A program made the position numbers and the translations under genes. Below the pieces are notes generated by a model. It did not search any database. It was given only the letters and a program-made list of their open reading frames with translations, and was not told the origin of the DNA. A DNA stretch of 64,000 bases, taken from the NCBI RefSeq assembly GCF_000312485.1, contig NZ_HE997644.1, forward strand, positions 542,492 to 606,491. Direction: 5' to 3'. Every line of letters starts with the position of its first letter. Position 1 is the stretch's first letter. Positions 19,751 through 31,323 of the stretch are shown one piece after another. The DNA is from Yersinia massiliensis CCUG 53443. GTDB taxonomy: Bacteria; Pseudomonadota; Gammaproteobacteria; Enterobacterales; Enterobacteriaceae.

Positions 19751-21329
19751 ATGCTTCTAGCGACAGCTTATCTCCCTGCAATTTGAAGACCGCCACACTG
19801 GCTGACAATGCGCTCGCTTGCTCTTCTAATGAACGCGTTGCTGCCGCAGCCTGCTCAACCAATGTCGCATTCTGCTGGGCAACCTGATCCATCTGAGCAA
19901 TAGCCACATTGACTTGCTCAATACCACTGCTTTGCTCATAGGTTGCAGCCGATATTTCACGCATTAACGCGGTGACTCGACTCACCTCATTGGCGATCTC
20001 ATGCATGGTTTGCCCCGCAGATTCAGCCATATCTGCGCCTTCTCGTACACGACTCTGTGATTCAACGATCAGATCTTTAATCTCTTTAGCTGATTGTGCA
20101 CTACGCTGGGCCAGATTACGGACTTCACCGGCGACAACCGCAAAACCTCGCCCTTGCTCACCCGCTCGGGCAGCTTCAACCGCCGCATTGAGTGCCAGAA
20201 TATTAGTTTGGAATGCAATACCGTCAATCACGGTAATGATATCGGAGATTCGCCGCGAACTGGTGGTAATAGCCTGCATTTTATCGACAACGTGGCTGAC
20301 AACCTCACTGCCCTTATTGGCAATGTCCGAAACACTCATCGCCAGACGATTGGCTTGATCGGAGTTTTCGGCGTTCATTTTTACCGTTGAAGTCAGTTGT
20401 TCCATGCTGGCGGCCGTTTGTTCCAGTGAAGACGCCGATTCCTCTGTACGTTCTGCCAAATGATGGTTACCCGCCGCTAACTCCCGCGAGCCGACACCAA
20501 TCTGCCCGCCGACTTCACGTACGTTGCTCACTGATTCCACCAGCGATTGCTGCATGACCTGCAGTGCTTTTGCCAACCGAGCCAGCTCTGTATTTCCCTC
20601 ACTATTAATATTGCGGGTTAAATCACCAGAGGCGATATATTCCAATTGATGAATTGATTGTTCCAAAGGCTGCAAGATAATGTATTTGAGCGCAAACCAT
20701 GCCAACACAGCAGAGATCAAAGTGATCACGCCCGCAGCGACAATGATCGCTAACTTAATTTTGGCGGCATTGTTCGCCCTATCAATTTGTTGTTGACCAG
20801 CATCCAATGCATAACTGCGAAAAGTGGCAACGTCATCGTTGAAGGCTTTGCTAATCTCCGTGATACTCTTTTCTAGCACATCATAATACTCATCTGCGTA
20901 ACCCGCTTTGATAGCGGCAAGCATCGGAATAACACCTTTATCCACATAATTTTTATAACTTTTTTGAATATTTTCTGCCAATGCCTGCCCGTCTCCCCGA
21001 GCAGATACTGCGCTAACAAAACGTGCCATCTCTTTTTGTGATAATGCCAAAGATCCTTCAGCCTGCTTTGCCGTTTGCAACGACTCATCAATCAGACCAA
21101 TCTCTAGTTGATGGATTGCCAATGCGGCTTCTGTTCGAGCACTCAAAGTTGCATTGAAACTATTCGATAAAGATCCCAGTTCCTCCCCTTGGATCTGATT
21201 AATGACTTGTAATGAGCGTGAGCTTTCCTGAATCGAATTGATTCCGATCACACTGACAATTAATAAAATCAATGACATAAGGCTTAGCTGAGCAATAAGC
21301 CCATTCTTAATGGTAATCTTTTTTAACAT
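19749..21329 (-). CDS. Methyl-accepting chemotaxis protein
   Basis: Transmembrane chemoreceptor that signals to CheA/CheW. TM1 is about residues 10-30, a four-helix-bundle periplasmic sensor of the Tar/Tsr type lies at about 31-190, and TM2 at about 192-214. HAMP follows, then a cytoplasmic coiled coil with the conserved hairpin tip DIITVIDGIAFQTNILALNA and AVVAGEVRNLAQRSA. It is 526 residues. The C-terminus (GDKLSLEA) lacks the NWETF-type CheR/CheB tether. Ligand cannot be read from the sequence. It stands alone between fbp and ppa, where E. coli has other genes. Confidence 0.93.
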   Translation of the reverse strand: MLKKITIKNGLIAQLSLMSLILLIVSVIGINSIQESSRSLQVINQIQGEELGSLSNSFNATLSARTEAALAIHQLEIGLIDESLQTAKQAEGSLALSQKEMARFVSAVSARGDGQALAENIQKSYKNYVDKGVIPMLAAIKAGYADEYYDVLEKSITEISKAFNDDVATFRSYALDAGQQQIDRANNAAKIKLAIIVAAGVITLISAVLAWFALKYIILQPLEQSIHQLEYIASGDLTRNINSEGNTELARLAKALQVMQQSLVESVSNVREVGGQIGVGSRELAAGNHHLAERTEESASSLEQTAASMEQLTSTVKMNAENSDQANRLAMSVSDIANKGSEVVSHVVDKMQAITTSSRRISDIITVIDGIAFQTNILALNAAVEAARAGEQGRGFAVVAGEVRNLAQRSAQSAKEIKDLIVESQSRVREGADMAESAGQTMHEIANEVSRVTALMREISAATYEQSSGIEQVNVAIAQMDQVAQQNATLVEQAAAATRSLEEQASALSASVAVFKLQGDKLSLEA

Positions 21330-21572
21330 CGGTTTTTTCCGGTTGTGTGCAAATGGTTAAGATTACAAAGTGTTAGCAGTACAGCGGACGATCTTATTAT
21401 TTGATTTAGTTATCGGCGCTACATAAGTCGGCTTGAACCATCACAGAGAAAACAGCTTAAAATAGATACATTTAGCTAATGACGGGATTTTATCTCAATG
21501 GAATGGCCCTGATTCAGGCAATCTCACCGCTATCAAGCAGTGAAAAGGGCGGGAATTCACCTAAGACTTGGC

Positions 21573-21578
21573 TATAAT
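21573..21578 (+). promoter_or_regulatory. Consensus -10 element upstream of ppa
   Basis: TATAAT lies 41 bases before the ppa ATG. I see no good -35 at the usual distance. Confidence 0.5.
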
Positions 21579-21618
21579 AGCCAGCACTCCATTTCTGGTT
21601 TGATAAAAGGAAACCGAC

Positions 21619-22146
21619 ATGAGCTTGAACGACGTACCTGCAGGTAAAGACCTGCCAGAAGATATTTATGTTGTGATCGAAATCCCTGCTAACGCTGACC
21701 CGATCAAATATGAAATCGATAAAGAGACTGGTTCTCTGTTTGTAGACCGTTTCATGTCTACCGCGATGTTTTACCCTTGCAACTACGGTTACATCAACAA
21801 CACCTTGTCGTTAGACGGGGACCCGGTTGATGTGCTGGTACCAACACCGTATCCGTTGCAGCCTGGTGCTGTTATTCGTTGCCGCCCAGTTGGCGTGTTG
21901 AAAATGACGGATGAAGCAGGCGAAGATGCTAAGTTAGTGGCTGTTCCACACAGCAAACTAACCAAAGAATATGATCATGTTAAAGACGTGCAAGATCTGC
22001 CTGAATTGTTGAAAGCACAGATCAAACACTTCTTTGAGCATTATAAAGATCTGGAAACGGGCAAATGGGTGAAAGTTGACGGTTGGGAAGATGCCGCAGC
22101 GGCCAAAGCTGAGATCCTGTCTTCTTTCGAGCGTGCGAAGAAATAA
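21619..22146 (+). CDS. ppa: Inorganic pyrophosphatase
   Basis: Hydrolyses pyrophosphate from biosynthetic reactions; cytoplasmic, essential in E. coli, active as a hexamer. The 175 residues contain [21 protein letters not shown] near the N-terminus. The metal-site signature DGDPVDVLV around Asp66-Asp71 follows, then [13 protein letters not shown]. Standard length for family I. A strong terminator follows. Confidence 0.98.
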   Translation: MSLNDVPAGKDLPEDIYVVIEIPANADPIKYEIDKETGSLFVDRFMSTAMFYPCNYGYINNTLSLDGDPVDVLVPTPYPLQPGAVIRCRPVGVLKMTDEAGEDAKLVAVPHSKLTKEYDHVKDVQDLPELLKAQIKHFFEHYKDLETGKWVKVDGWEDAAAAKAEILSSFERAKK

Positions 22147-22163
22147 TTCTTTGTTCTGCCGAT

Positions 22164-22198
22164 AAAAAAACACCGCTCATTGAGCGGTGTTTTTTTTA
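22164..22198 (+). terminator. Bidirectional terminator between ppa and ytfP
   Basis: ACACCGCTC and GAGCGGTGT form a perfect stem flanked by seven A on the left and eight T on the right, so it can stop transcripts from both convergent genes. Confidence 0.9.
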
Positions 22199-22226
22199 CT
22201 CATGACAATTTCAAATTTATCGCAAT

Positions 22227-22589
22227 CTAAGGTAGCGGCTTATCATTTTCTTCATGGCGTTTGAGCCAATCGCCACTGTAAATACGTGGCACCCCTTCGA
22301 TCGGTAAACGATAAAGATATATCCACGCACTACCGTAAGGTGTTTGAATCAATTCGCGTCGATAATCTTTAGTATTACTTTTCAGCTCATCTAACTCATT
22401 CATAATAGAAGAGTTAATCCGATACACTTCACAATGCACAGTGCCGTCTCCGGGAATGACCGCCGGATAATGACCTAAATTGTACATTTCATAGCCTTCC
22501 AGATCATGTTCGCCCAGCATCTGAGCGTCCGTCATCCAGTGACTATTACCTTGCTTGCGCCGTAAACTGCCGTAGACAATAATTCGCAT
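22227..22589 (-). CDS. ytfP: YtfP, gamma-glutamylcyclotransferase-fold protein
   Basis: Member of the GGCT-like (AIG2/BtrG) family; its substrate in bacteria is not settled. It begins MRIIVYGSLRRKQGN, where YGSL forms the conserved binding loop, and the segment CEVYRINSSIMNELDELK includes the conserved acidic position. The 120 residues match E. coli YtfP in length. It lies two bases after tamB on the same strand (tamA-tamB-ytfP operon). Confidence 0.92.
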   Translation of the reverse strand: MRIIVYGSLRRKQGNSHWMTDAQMLGEHDLEGYEMYNLGHYPAVIPGDGTVHCEVYRINSSIMNELDELKSNTKDYRRELIQTPYGSAWIYLYRLPIEGVPRIYSGDWLKRHEENDKPLP

Positions 22590-22591
22590 TG

Positions 22592-25500
22592 TTAGAACTC
22601 AAACTGATAAAGCACATCTAATGCCTGATCAATACCAGACACCGCTTCTAGATACAACCTTGGCATCAACCGATAACGTAATGTTAACGTTGCCAGCGAG
22701 TCAAATATACCTACTCCGTATTTTACTTGCAGATCTTTGGTGACATAGCCACTCACAACCACTTGCGAGCTATCGCCAACCCCTTGCGTATCCAGTGCTA
22801 GGTTACTGACACCAAATGCCTCGCCAATTTTACCCACAAGTTTGCCACTTTGTGCAACCCCCATTCCGACAAGCATTGAGGTCATCAGGCCGCTGTCTGC
22901 TCCTGAATTGCCTAACCCCTGCCCACGTAACAAGTAAGACAGCGCCTCTTGCTGCGACATCGACGGATCCGAGAATATTTCCAGCCGTGGTGCATCGGCC
23001 ATTCCCGTCACTCGTACACCCGCAGTCACGCCGTCAGCGGTGGCATCAGGATTACGTATTGCTTCAATATTGAGTAACGGCTGATCTGGTGGTCCAGAGA
23101 ACAGTAGTACCCCTTTATTGACGATCAAATCCTGCCCATAAGCTCGGAAGCTACCAGATGGGATATTAATCTGCCCGTTCAGGCCCAATCCACGCTGATC
23201 TTGAACCATTTTCAAATCGCCCTGCAAACGGGCTTTCAGGCCAAATGCATTGAGGCGAACATCGTTACCGACTCGGATCACCAGATTACTGTTGATAGGA
23301 ATACTGTTTGACCGTGGTGAAATCGGTTTTAGGTCATTATTGAGCATCACTTCGTCGGAAGATACACCGACCGCGCTTTCCGGCACTTCCTGCACGGTGA
23401 TACGCGCCCAAGGGATATCCACTGAGCCGTTAAGAGTGAACAACTGCGGCGTGGCTTCAAACACAATGTCTGGCGAAACATCAATTCGCACCATCGGCGG
23501 AACAGTGACACGCAACTTGTTGCCTTTTGCTGCGATTCGAGCGCGCCAAGCATTGATATCACGCCAATCAGCATCCCCAGACAAATTGAGCTGCCCTTGA
23601 GACGTCCTAATTAACCCATCCAGCGTTGAGGTCATGCCATCGAAATTCATCACCAGCCGACCTTCGGTGATATCAAATGGCATCCAACTGCCATCAACAT
23701 CCACATTATCCAGCGCTAATCGACCGAACACTAATGGACTTTTGGCATTACCGCCCAAGCGTAGATTGGCATTTAATAGGCCCGCGGCTTTTTCGCCATC
23801 GCTGAGAATCGGGTTAATCATCGCTAACGAGATATTATTGATAGCGATGTTACCGGATAAATTGCGCCGCCCTTCTGGGTCTGCAACCTGTACCTGCCCT
23901 GAGAATTGGCCGTTATTCACCAGTTTGATGAGCCAATCGGCACGTACTTGTCCGTTGGTGAGGCCACCATTGAGGTTCAACGTTTCGAATGCAATGGGTA
24001 ACGTATTACCTTGCACGACTTGTTGCACCTTAACGCCATTACCACTGAGGGATACCCGCACATCTGGCAAGCTGCCCCCGGCTTTCCAACTCACGTCGGC
24101 TCGACCAGTGAACACACCATCCAAGGTTGTCTCTGGACCAAGAAACGGCTTTATCATTGCTAAATCAAAACGATTGAGCACGACACTCGCCTGCCCGCTC
24201 GGGCCTGCTTCAATCGCCCTAGGAACACAAAGCTCCGCATTCGGATTAAGCCAGCAATGTGGCCCAATCGTGACGCGCTCTAACGTATTTTGGTAATCCA
24301 ACGCTATTGCACGACTTAAGCGCCATTCACCAACAGGGGTGTCGAAGCGGGTATTATTGAGCGTGCCACGCCAACGCTCTTGCTGCCGATCAAAACTCCC
24401 TTCCAGCGCCAACTGACCAGACACTGGTTCACCCTGCATATTCAGGCGCAACTGATGCTGTTTTTCACTGCCACGAGCATCCAACGTCAGTAAACTGACC
24501 ACTAAATCGGCTTGCTTGAGTTGTTCTACCCGAATAGCAAGCTGGCCCTGAATTTGATCCGTTGAGCGAACATCGCCCTCAATTCTGACCCGATTAATGC
24601 TTAATTCTTGCCATTGCAGGCGGTTGGCGGTGAGGTCTGCCAGCAGTTGTGGTGCCTGAAGGTTGCCGCGCAATCTCAGTGTGCCGTTCACAACACCGGC
24701 AAGCCCCGGTAACGCCCCATCAAGCTGTGGTGCATCAACATTGGCATCAAGCTGCCATTGCTCGTTAAGGTCACCTTTTACATCCAGCTTGTTACGACCT
24801 AATGCCAGATTGATGCCCGGAATATGCCACTGACCTGCGGCATTCCCTGTCAATGAACCACGGGCTGTCACGCGATTTTGTTTAACGTTGCCATCCAGCG
24901 TCAACTCTGGCACCTGTAACTGCCAGCTTCCCCCGTGGATACTGCCTCGGGTAACAATCTTGCCATCCAGTTTTGCCGGCCACTCCGGCCACTGCTTCGC
25001 CGTGTTAATCCCTGACAGGGTTAATACCGAATTCCAACTGATGGCCTGACGCCAATCCACCACTCCAGTTAAGTCCGTATTACCTTGCAACGCTGCCAGA
25101 CGTAAACGAGTGAGATTGAACTGCTCAACATTGCCTTTACCATCCAGCATCACTACCGCTGGCGGTAAATCTGTGCCTTTCACATCAGAGCGAAGGGAGA
25201 GTGCATAATCGGTCGCTTGCCCGTTTAGGCGCATTCTAAGATTGTCGATTTGGTATGCGGGCTCACCCGCCAGCGGCCAACGTAGCTGCTTGCTTTGTAA
25301 GGTTAAGGCCAAAGGTAAACCGGCTTGTGCCAGTGAGGTTTCTGCATCCAATTGCGCACTGACAGGGCCAGATAAGTTCAGTGCCACCTTGAGCTGCTCA
25401 CGTAGTGCGCCACCCACGGTGAGCTTCACTTTCTCGCCTTTTAGCGGCTCCACATTCAATGTGCTGTTGACGAGCAGACTCAGCGGCCATGTCTCATTCA

Positions 25501-26410
25501 ATGTCGCCTCACCCTGAGCCGACAACCCGCCCTGCGGTGATTTAATCTCCAGCGTGTCCAGTGTGATGCGTTGATCTTGAGTGCTAGCTTGCAACAAGAG
25601 GCTACTGATCAGCACATCAGTATCGCCTGTCAGCCTAAGCTGTTGCCCTGAGATAGAATTAATCTGCAAATCCAGTGGTAAGCGAAAATCCGGTAATTCA
25701 GGCAGTAAAGGTTCGGCAAACAGCGCTTTTAAACGCTCACCGAGCGGGAGTTCCGGCGCTATGGGAGTGGGAGCCACAGCTTGCTGCTCAACCGCTTCTT
25801 TTACAGCGATGGCTGTTTCAACTGCTGGTTTGGCAGCATCAGGGACAATAGCAGGTACAGTTTTGGGTAATGCAATTAATAACCCATTGATTTTCGTTGG
25901 CATTAAATTCAATGCACGTTGCTGCCAATGTGCGCCCGTACGGAATTCGTCTAACGAAATCGCAGTATCATCAATGGTGACTTTGACATTATTCAGCGTC
26001 AGCATACGTAACGTGATGGGGTATGGGGTACTCAACTCCCCCATCGGCTCGGTACTGGCGGGTGTTTCTGCCGCAGGCGGCAAGGCTTTAGTATCCACCA
26101 CCACATCCACATCTTGTGCGGTCAACGCATTGACACATAACTCACTGCGCTTAAGGCAAGAAAGCTGTAATGACAGATGAAATTGGCCTGCTTTCACGGT
26201 AACGCCCGGCATTTGGTACTGAATACCCTTCAAAGTCAGGTCACGCCACCCACCAGTGACACTGGCAATATCCAACCCAGGCACCCAACGTACGGCGCTG
26301 TTGATCAAGAAGTGCAAGCCACTGGTGGTACCAAGCAGACCCGCCAACGTCCCCACCAGCAGTAGGATAATGAGCAAAAATGCGATACTGAGTCTCTTTA
26401 CCCACCTCAT
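22592..26410 (-). CDS. tamB: TamB, inner-membrane-anchored AsmA-like bridge protein
   Basis: Long periplasm-spanning beta-taco protein that, with TamA, assists outer-membrane assembly and phospholipid transport. A signal anchor is visible at residues 6-28 ([21 protein letters not shown]). The body is long and beta-rich, and the C-terminal DUF490/TamB domain ends in [16 protein letters not shown], with a terminal aromatic residue as in TamA-binding tails. It is 1272 residues, close to the E. coli 1259. A Pro/Ala-rich stretch lies around residues 180-225. The start overlaps the tamA stop by four bases. Confidence 0.96.
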   Translation of the reverse strand: MRWVKRLSIAFLLIILLLVGTLAGLLGTTSGLHFLINSAVRWVPGLDIASVTGGWRDLTLKGIQYQMPGVTVKAGQFHLSLQLSCLKRSELCVNALTAQDVDVVVDTKALPPAAETPASTEPMGELSTPYPITLRMLTLNNVKVTIDDTAISLDEFRTGAHWQQRALNLMPTKINGLLIALPKTVPAIVPDAAKPAVETAIAVKEAVEQQAVAPTPIAPELPLGERLKALFAEPLLPELPDFRLPLDLQINSISGQQLRLTGDTDVLISSLLLQASTQDQRITLDTLEIKSPQGGLSAQGEATLNETWPLSLLVNSTLNVEPLKGEKVKLTVGGALREQLKVALNLSGPVSAQLDAETSLAQAGLPLALTLQSKQLRWPLAGEPAYQIDNLRMRLNGQATDYALSLRSDVKGTDLPPAVVMLDGKGNVEQFNLTRLRLAALQGNTDLTGVVDWRQAISWNSVLTLSGINTAKQWPEWPAKLDGKIVTRGSIHGGSWQLQVPELTLDGNVKQNRVTARGSLTGNAAGQWHIPGINLALGRNKLDVKGDLNEQWQLDANVDAPQLDGALPGLAGVVNGTLRLRGNLQAPQLLADLTANRLQWQELSINRVRIEGDVRSTDQIQGQLAIRVEQLKQADLVVSLLTLDARGSEKQHQLRLNMQGEPVSGQLALEGSFDRQQERWRGTLNNTRFDTPVGEWRLSRAIALDYQNTLERVTIGPHCWLNPNAELCVPRAIEAGPSGQASVVLNRFDLAMIKPFLGPETTLDGVFTGRADVSWKAGGSLPDVRVSLSGNGVKVQQVVQGNTLPIAFETLNLNGGLTNGQVRADWLIKLVNNGQFSGQVQVADPEGRRNLSGNIAINNISLAMINPILSDGEKAAGLLNANLRLGGNAKSPLVFGRLALDNVDVDGSWMPFDITEGRLVMNFDGMTSTLDGLIRTSQGQLNLSGDADWRDINAWRARIAAKGNKLRVTVPPMVRIDVSPDIVFEATPQLFTLNGSVDIPWARITVQEVPESAVGVSSDEVMLNNDLKPISPRSNSIPINSNLVIRVGNDVRLNAFGLKARLQGDLKMVQDQRGLGLNGQINIPSGSFRAYGQDLIVNKGVLLFSGPPDQPLLNIEAIRNPDATADGVTAGVRVTGMADAPRLEIFSDPSMSQQEALSYLLRGQGLGNSGADSGLMTSMLVGMGVAQSGKLVGKIGEAFGVSNLALDTQGVGDSSQVVVSGYVTKDLQVKYGVGIFDSLATLTLRYRLMPRLYLEAVSGIDQALDVLYQFEF

Positions 26411-28143
26411 AGTTCAGGCCCCAAACCGATGTAAAATTGCACGCCATGTGCGGTGTTGTCGCCAATAGGTTTGGCGATATCCAGCTTGATCGGACCAACA
26501 GGGGAAGCCCAGCGCACGCCGACACCGGCACCTGTTTTGAAATCACTCTTACGAATATCGTTAACAGCTTCACCTGAATCGACGAATACCGCTCCCCACC
26601 ACCGGCCGGTCACATTGTATTGATACTCCAGTGTCCCTGTGGCCAGCTTAGAAGCACCGGTCAGCTTACCTTCGCTATCGCGTGGTGAAATATCACGGAA
26701 CTTATAACCGCGAATACTGCGATCCCCCCCAGCAAAGAAGCGCAGCGATGGCGGTACGCGGTCAAAGTTATTGGTTTCGATCCAGCCTAAATTACCGCGC
26801 ACGACAAAGCGGTTTTTCTCACCCAAAGTACGAATCCACACGTTTTGCGCTTGGAATATGCCGAAATCAACATCAGAACCCCATGTGGTATCAGACCAGT
26901 CAATAGAATAGTTTTGGCTATCACCCCAAACTGGCATCGCACCACCTCGCTGGCGAGTACGGCTAATATTCACCCCCGGATACAGCAACATGGTGGTGTC
27001 CGTCACGCTACCTTGGGTAAAGTGATCGAGACTCCAACGCAGGTTAACTGAGCGCTTCCAACCACTGGATAGATCCCAGAATCGAGCCACGTTGAGAGTG
27101 GTGGTATCTGAATTGGTGTCATTAAGGTCAGTGCGCTTAAAGCCCCCTTGCAGCAAGTAATATTGCTCAAGGGGATTTTTTAACAGCGGAATACGATAGC
27201 TAAAATCCAGCGTCTGTTCAGGAGCTGAAAGCGTAGTGCTGGTCGTTAGACTGTGCCCATAGGAGTTTACCCACGGCTTACGCCAACTGGCGGTTAGGCG
27301 CGGGCCAACGTCGGTCGCATAACCGCCCCCCAATTCGATGGTGTTTTCTGTTCTTGGGGTGACGACCGCATCCAATGGCAGGACTTTGGTTTTTCTCGCA
27401 TCACGAAAATCGGGCGAAACCACCACGGAGTTAAACCAGTTCGTCGCCGCTAAACGGCGGTTTAGTTCAGCCAATTCATCAGAGGTGTAATATTCACCTT
27501 CATGAAAGGGCACTAAATTTTGCAGGAAATCCTCGCGGATTTGTGAGCCTTGGAAAATGACTTTACCGAAACGGTAACGCTCACCACTGTCAAAATCGAT
27601 ATCCCAGAATGCCTTACGCAGTTCTGCTGCCACGCCTAACTGGCTTTTGATCATATTGGCGTCAAAGTAACCGCGGCGCAGCGCCAAGCCTGTCAGCGAA
27701 CTTTTGAAATTGTCATAATCGCCGTGATTCAGGATGGAGCCTATTTTGGGGGTATCGCGACGTACCAAAGCTAGATAGTCAGGGTCTGTTTTCGCCCCGC
27801 CTTGTAAAACGATATCGACACCGGCAATCAAGACCGGCTCACCTGGCACCACTTTGGCAATTAAAACAGAGCGAGCAGGCGCTGGACGCGTTTGTAAATC
27901 AAAGGTAATAGTGGGGTCGTAATAGCCTAAAGCGCGCAAACCTTGGCGTATAGCCTCATCCACCCGCGAGCGGAAACGGCCATCTGCCGTCACTTCATCA
28001 GTACCAATCGTGGATAAACGTGCCCTGACGTTTCTCTCTAAGTCCCCGCTAAGACCTTCCACCTGCAACCGTATATTGGCAGCATAGGCGAGAGGTGTGG
28101 CGAGCAATACACACAAAAAACACAGGATTGGGTATCGTGGCAC
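26407..28143 (-). CDS. tamA: TamA, Omp85-family outer-membrane assembly protein
   Basis: Outer-membrane partner of TamB, a BamA relative involved in autotransporter and lipid homeostasis. A signal peptide (about 1-21, ending PLAYA) precedes three POTRA domains (about 22-265). A 16-strand barrel follows, with [15 protein letters not shown] (the conserved RGY motif of Omp85 loop 6) and the closing strand [12 protein letters not shown]. It is 578 residues, standard. First gene of the tamA-tamB-ytfP unit, divergent from msrA. Confidence 0.97.
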   Translation of the reverse strand: MPRYPILCFLCVLLATPLAYAANIRLQVEGLSGDLERNVRARLSTIGTDEVTADGRFRSRVDEAIRQGLRALGYYDPTITFDLQTRPAPARSVLIAKVVPGEPVLIAGVDIVLQGGAKTDPDYLALVRRDTPKIGSILNHGDYDNFKSSLTGLALRRGYFDANMIKSQLGVAAELRKAFWDIDFDSGERYRFGKVIFQGSQIREDFLQNLVPFHEGEYYTSDELAELNRRLAATNWFNSVVVSPDFRDARKTKVLPLDAVVTPRTENTIELGGGYATDVGPRLTASWRKPWVNSYGHSLTTSTTLSAPEQTLDFSYRIPLLKNPLEQYYLLQGGFKRTDLNDTNSDTTTLNVARFWDLSSGWKRSVNLRWSLDHFTQGSVTDTTMLLYPGVNISRTRQRGGAMPVWGDSQNYSIDWSDTTWGSDVDFGIFQAQNVWIRTLGEKNRFVVRGNLGWIETNNFDRVPPSLRFFAGGDRSIRGYKFRDISPRDSEGKLTGASKLATGTLEYQYNVTGRWWGAVFVDSGEAVNDIRKSDFKTGAGVGVRWASPVGPIKLDIAKPIGDNTAHGVQFYIGLGPEL

Positions 28144-28483
28144 GCGCGCTCCTAATTAATTTATCCCCTTCAACTTTCGTGTTGCAGGTGTGTTGACAGT
28201 ACCATCAGCACTGCCCAGCATCTTGAAATCTATTGGGTATACATTCCTGTAAAAAACCATCTCACGGACGTTTCATCACTGACACAATCATCCCGCACTT
28301 AAAGCACGATTTAGGCATGTTCCGCCTAAAATTCTCCCTTAAACCGCTACATTAACGCAGGATGGTTCTTATTGTGTGCAAACTCGTAGTCAGATACAAC
28401 TGTCTATCGCCATTCACTGTAAACATCTTGTTAGCAATTTACTGTAAACTTAAGATTCAATGTACACATCGGAGACTACTTTG
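28144..28483. other. tamA-msrA divergent intergenic region
   Basis: 340 bases. The only repeated element I see is ACTGTAAAC at 28416-28424 and 28441-28449, a direct repeat 25 bases apart just before msrA, which could be a regulator site or part of a promoter duplication. No small gene is evident. Confidence 0.4.
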
Positions 28484-29122
28484 GTGCAAAATTTTGATAA
28501 ATCCGCCGTCATCGACGCGGAGAATGCTTTGTCAGGCCGACTGACACCAATGCCGGTCGCCACTCTCCATGTGGTCAATGGTCACTCAATGACGCATGTC
28601 CCTGATGGGATGGAAGTTGCCATCTTCGCCATGGGATGCTTCTGGGGTGTCGAGCGGCTGTTTTGGCAACAACCGGGTGTCTATAGCACGGCGGCTGGCT
28701 ACAGCGGAGGTTATACCCCCAATCCGACCTATCATGAGGTTTGCAGCGGTCGTACCGCCCATGCCGAGGTCGTTCGCGTCGTCTTTGATCCCACTATCAT
28801 CAGCTATCAGCAACTCTTGCAGATCTTTTGGGAAAATCACGACCCTGCTCAAGGAATGCGCCAAGGGGGTGATGTTGGCACCCAATATCGTTCAGCGATC
28901 TATGCTCTGACACCTGAGCAGGAAGCGCAGGCCCAAGAGAGCAAAGCTCAGTTCCAGCAGGCGATGGCACAAGCAGGTGATCACCGTGCGATCACCACTG
29001 AGATTACAGCGGCCTTGCCGTTTTACTATGCCGAGGACGACCACCAGCAATATCTGTACAAGAATCCACATGGATATTGTGGCTTGGGGGGAATTGGCGT
29101 TTGCATGCCGCCCAATGAGTAG
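28484..29122 (+). CDS. msrA: Peptide methionine-S-sulfoxide reductase MsrA
   Basis: Repairs oxidised methionine (S-epimer). The catalytic motif [13 protein letters not shown] holds the nucleophilic Cys. Resolving cysteines are in the tail [17 protein letters not shown], as in E. coli MsrA. I start at the GTG at 28484, which has GGAG about nine bases before it and gives the 212-residue family length. An ATG eight codons upstream lacks that support. Divergent from tamA, as in E. coli. Confidence 0.95.
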   Translation: MQNFDKSAVIDAENALSGRLTPMPVATLHVVNGHSMTHVPDGMEVAIFAMGCFWGVERLFWQQPGVYSTAAGYSGGYTPNPTYHEVCSGRTAHAEVVRVVFDPTIISYQQLLQIFWENHDPAQGMRQGGDVGTQYRSAIYALTPEQEAQAQESKAQFQQAMAQAGDHRAITTEITAALPFYYAEDDHQQYLYKNPHGYCGLGGIGVCMPPNE

Positions 29123-29156
29123 AGCTAGCGGCGCATTCATCGCTGCTGCTATACTC

Positions 29157-29184
29157 TTTTCGGGCTGTTAACGCAGCCCGAAAA
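29157..29184 (+). terminator. Palindrome after msrA
   Basis: TTTTCGGGCTG and CAGCCCGAAAA form a perfect 11-base inverted repeat around TTAACG. It probably ends msrA transcription, though the T-run follows only after AAAACGG. Confidence 0.6.
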
Positions 29185-29298
29185 CGGTTTTTTGCCGTTA
29201 TCTAGAATTCAACATTGCACCAATTGAATGAATCCAATTAAACAGTATGGCCCTTCCTTACGATCGCCGGCGCATCGTCGGTACGACACGGATAGATT

Positions 29299-30630
29299 AT
29301 GTTAAACAGTATTTTACTGATTCTTTTTTTAATTGCGGTGAGCGCCTTTTTCTCGTTATCAGAGATTTCGTTAGCAGCCTCTCGCAAAATTAAATTAAAA
29401 CTTCTGGCCGACGACGGTGATGTTAATGCCGCGCGGGTTCTAAAATTACAAGAAACGCCGGGGATTTTCTTCACTGTCGTGCAGATTGGTTTGAATGCCG
29501 TCGCTATTCTCGGGGGTATCGTGGGCGATGCTGCATTCTCGCCTACGTTTAAAATCGTGTTTGAACGTTTTATGTCGCCTGAACTTGCCGATCAAGTCAG
29601 CTTTGTTTGTTCGTTCGTACTGGTAACCAGCTTATTTATTCTCTTTGCTGACTTAACCCCGAAACGTATCGGCATGATTTCACCCGAAGCAGTCGCTGTT
29701 CGGATCGTCAACCCAATGCGTTTCTGCCTGCTGATTTGTCGTCCATTAGTTTGGTTCTTCAATGGAATGGCAAACTTGATCTTCCGCTTGTTCAAACTAC
29801 CAATGGTTCGTAATGATGACATCACCTCTGATGATATCTATGCCGTGGTGGAGGCAGGGGCTTTGGCGGGAGTACTACGAAAACAAGAGCATGAACTGAT
29901 TGAAAATGTCTTTGAGCTAGAGTCTCGTACCGTTCCATCCTCAATGACCTCCCGTGAAAGCGTGATCTATTTCGATCTGCGGGAAAGTGAAGACAGCATA
30001 AAAGAGAAAATTTCGACCCATCCCCACTCAAAATTCTTAGTCTGTGACGGCCATATTGATCAAGTGGTGGGCTATGTTGACTCCAAAGACCTGCTGAATC
30101 GCGTATTGGGTAACCAGAGCTTAGTGCTAAGTAGCGGCGTACAAATACGCTCAGCCTTGATTGTTCCTGACACCTTGACGCTTTCTGAGGCGCTAGAGAG
30201 TTTTAAAACAGCGGGTGAGGATTTTGCTGTCATTCTCAATGAATATGCATTGGTGGTGGGTATCATTACCCTAAATGACGTGATGACCACACTGATGGGA
30301 GATTTAGTCGGTCAGGGGCAAGAAGAACAAATTGTTGCCCGCGATGAAAGCTCATGGTTGATTGAGGGGGGAACCCCGATTGAAGATGTGATGCGCGTGC
30401 TGCATATCGATGAATTCCCGCAATCAGGCAATTATGAAACCATTGGCGGTTTTATGATGTATATGCTGCGTAAGATCCCGAAACGCACTGATTTCGTCAA
30501 ATATGCAGGCTACAAATTTGAAGTTGTGGATATCGATAGCTACAAAATCGATCAGCTACTGGTCACCAAGCTGAGTGACCAACCCGCCCCCATTCTGCCT
30601 AAAGCCCCACACGAAAGCAGTGATGCGTAA
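29299..30630 (+). CDS. ytfL: YtfL (PaeA), CNNM/CorC-type membrane protein
   Basis: Inner-membrane protein of the DUF21-CBS-CorC_HlyC family; E. coli YtfL has been linked to export of polyamines (cadaverine/putrescine). The N-terminal DUF21 part has four hydrophobic segments (LNSILLILFLIAVSAFFSLSE onward). It is followed by two CBS repeats (about 205-330, with SRESVIYFDLRES and SALIVPDTLTLSEALESF). A C-terminal CorC/HlyC domain completes the 443 residues, normal length. Alone between two hairpins. Confidence 0.92.
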   Translation: MLNSILLILFLIAVSAFFSLSEISLAASRKIKLKLLADDGDVNAARVLKLQETPGIFFTVVQIGLNAVAILGGIVGDAAFSPTFKIVFERFMSPELADQVSFVCSFVLVTSLFILFADLTPKRIGMISPEAVAVRIVNPMRFCLLICRPLVWFFNGMANLIFRLFKLPMVRNDDITSDDIYAVVEAGALAGVLRKQEHELIENVFELESRTVPSSMTSRESVIYFDLRESEDSIKEKISTHPHSKFLVCDGHIDQVVGYVDSKDLLNRVLGNQSLVLSSGVQIRSALIVPDTLTLSEALESFKTAGEDFAVILNEYALVVGIITLNDVMTTLMGDLVGQGQEEQIVARDESSWLIEGGTPIEDVMRVLHIDEFPQSGNYETIGGFMMYMLRKIPKRTDFVKYAGYKFEVVDIDSYKIDQLLVTKLSDQPAPILPKAPHESSDA

Positions 30631-30663
30631 GTTAAGTTAGCTAATACGCCACCGTTAAAACAT

Positions 30664-30690
30664 TAGCGGCCCCAATAAAGGGGCCGCAAT
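30664..30690 (+). terminator. Terminator-like hairpin after ytfL
   Basis: GCGGCCCC, loop AATAAA, GGGGCCGC: a perfect eight-pair stem followed by AATTCAATTT, a weak U tract. Confidence 0.6.
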
Positions 30691-30786
30691 TCAATTTGGC
30701 TGAGCCATCTATTCTCTAAGCAGTCAGAGTAACCAGCAAGCAGCAAGAGCTGCGAACATGCGGCCTACTGCAATGAGAGAAGGGAA

Positions 30787-30993
30787 TTAGCCCATTTCAG
30801 CTTGCAGACGCATCACTTGCCGATTCACTTCAGACATCACCTCAAAATGGCGTTTATCCTTAACTTTCGGGATTAAAATCTTGCCTTTATCAAACTCAAA
30901 AGCCCCCATATCTTTGATATACAGACGGCCACGGAATAACGTTTTAACATACATCGCGACTTTTGCCGGATTGTAACGTTGGAAGATCCTCAT
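30787..30993 (-). CDS. ytfK: YtfK, DUF1107 stringent-response modulator
   Basis: In E. coli YtfK binds SpoT and promotes (p)ppGpp accumulation during phosphate or fatty-acid starvation. The 68 residues starting [20 protein letters not shown] at 30993 match E. coli YtfK almost throughout ([19 protein letters not shown], then [14 protein letters not shown]). GGAGG stands about ten bases before this ATG, so I reject the 11-codon longer frame. Confidence 0.93.
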   Translation of the reverse strand: MRIFQRYNPAKVAMYVKTLFRGRLYIKDMGAFEFDKGKILIPKVKDKRHFEVMSEVNRQVMRLQAEMG

Positions 30994-31323
30994 TATTTTA
31001 CTTTCCTCCATAACACCAATACACACCCTTTGGCGCCTTAGCGACCAAGATCACAGGTAGCGTAAGATAATTGCAGAGTAATAGACCTAGAGTATGGGGT
31101 TAAGTTCCCCCTAACTCAGTGATTGCTGCTGGATTTACACAAAATTACAGTATTAGACTGATTAATTTAGACCTAGAAACAGAATAACCATCTAGTTACT
31201 GTCGGAAATATTTTTTTTCAACTGACAGGACAGACCACTGATCTGCACCTATGATTGGGAAGCTAACCTGTACTGTTTTCAGGGATAAGGCGACTCTACC
31301 CATAAGATCCACAAGGACATCAC
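30994..31323. other. ytfK-ytfJ divergent intergenic region
   Basis: 330 bases of unremarkable AT-rich sequence containing the two divergent promoters. In E. coli ytfK is in the PhoB regulon, but I do not see a convincing pho box here. Confidence 0.4.

Noticed and set aside
23634-26180. Frames of about 200 codons on the plus strand opposite tamB
   Set aside because: tamB is long and GC-rich enough to leave antisense frames open by chance; no start signals or domains.
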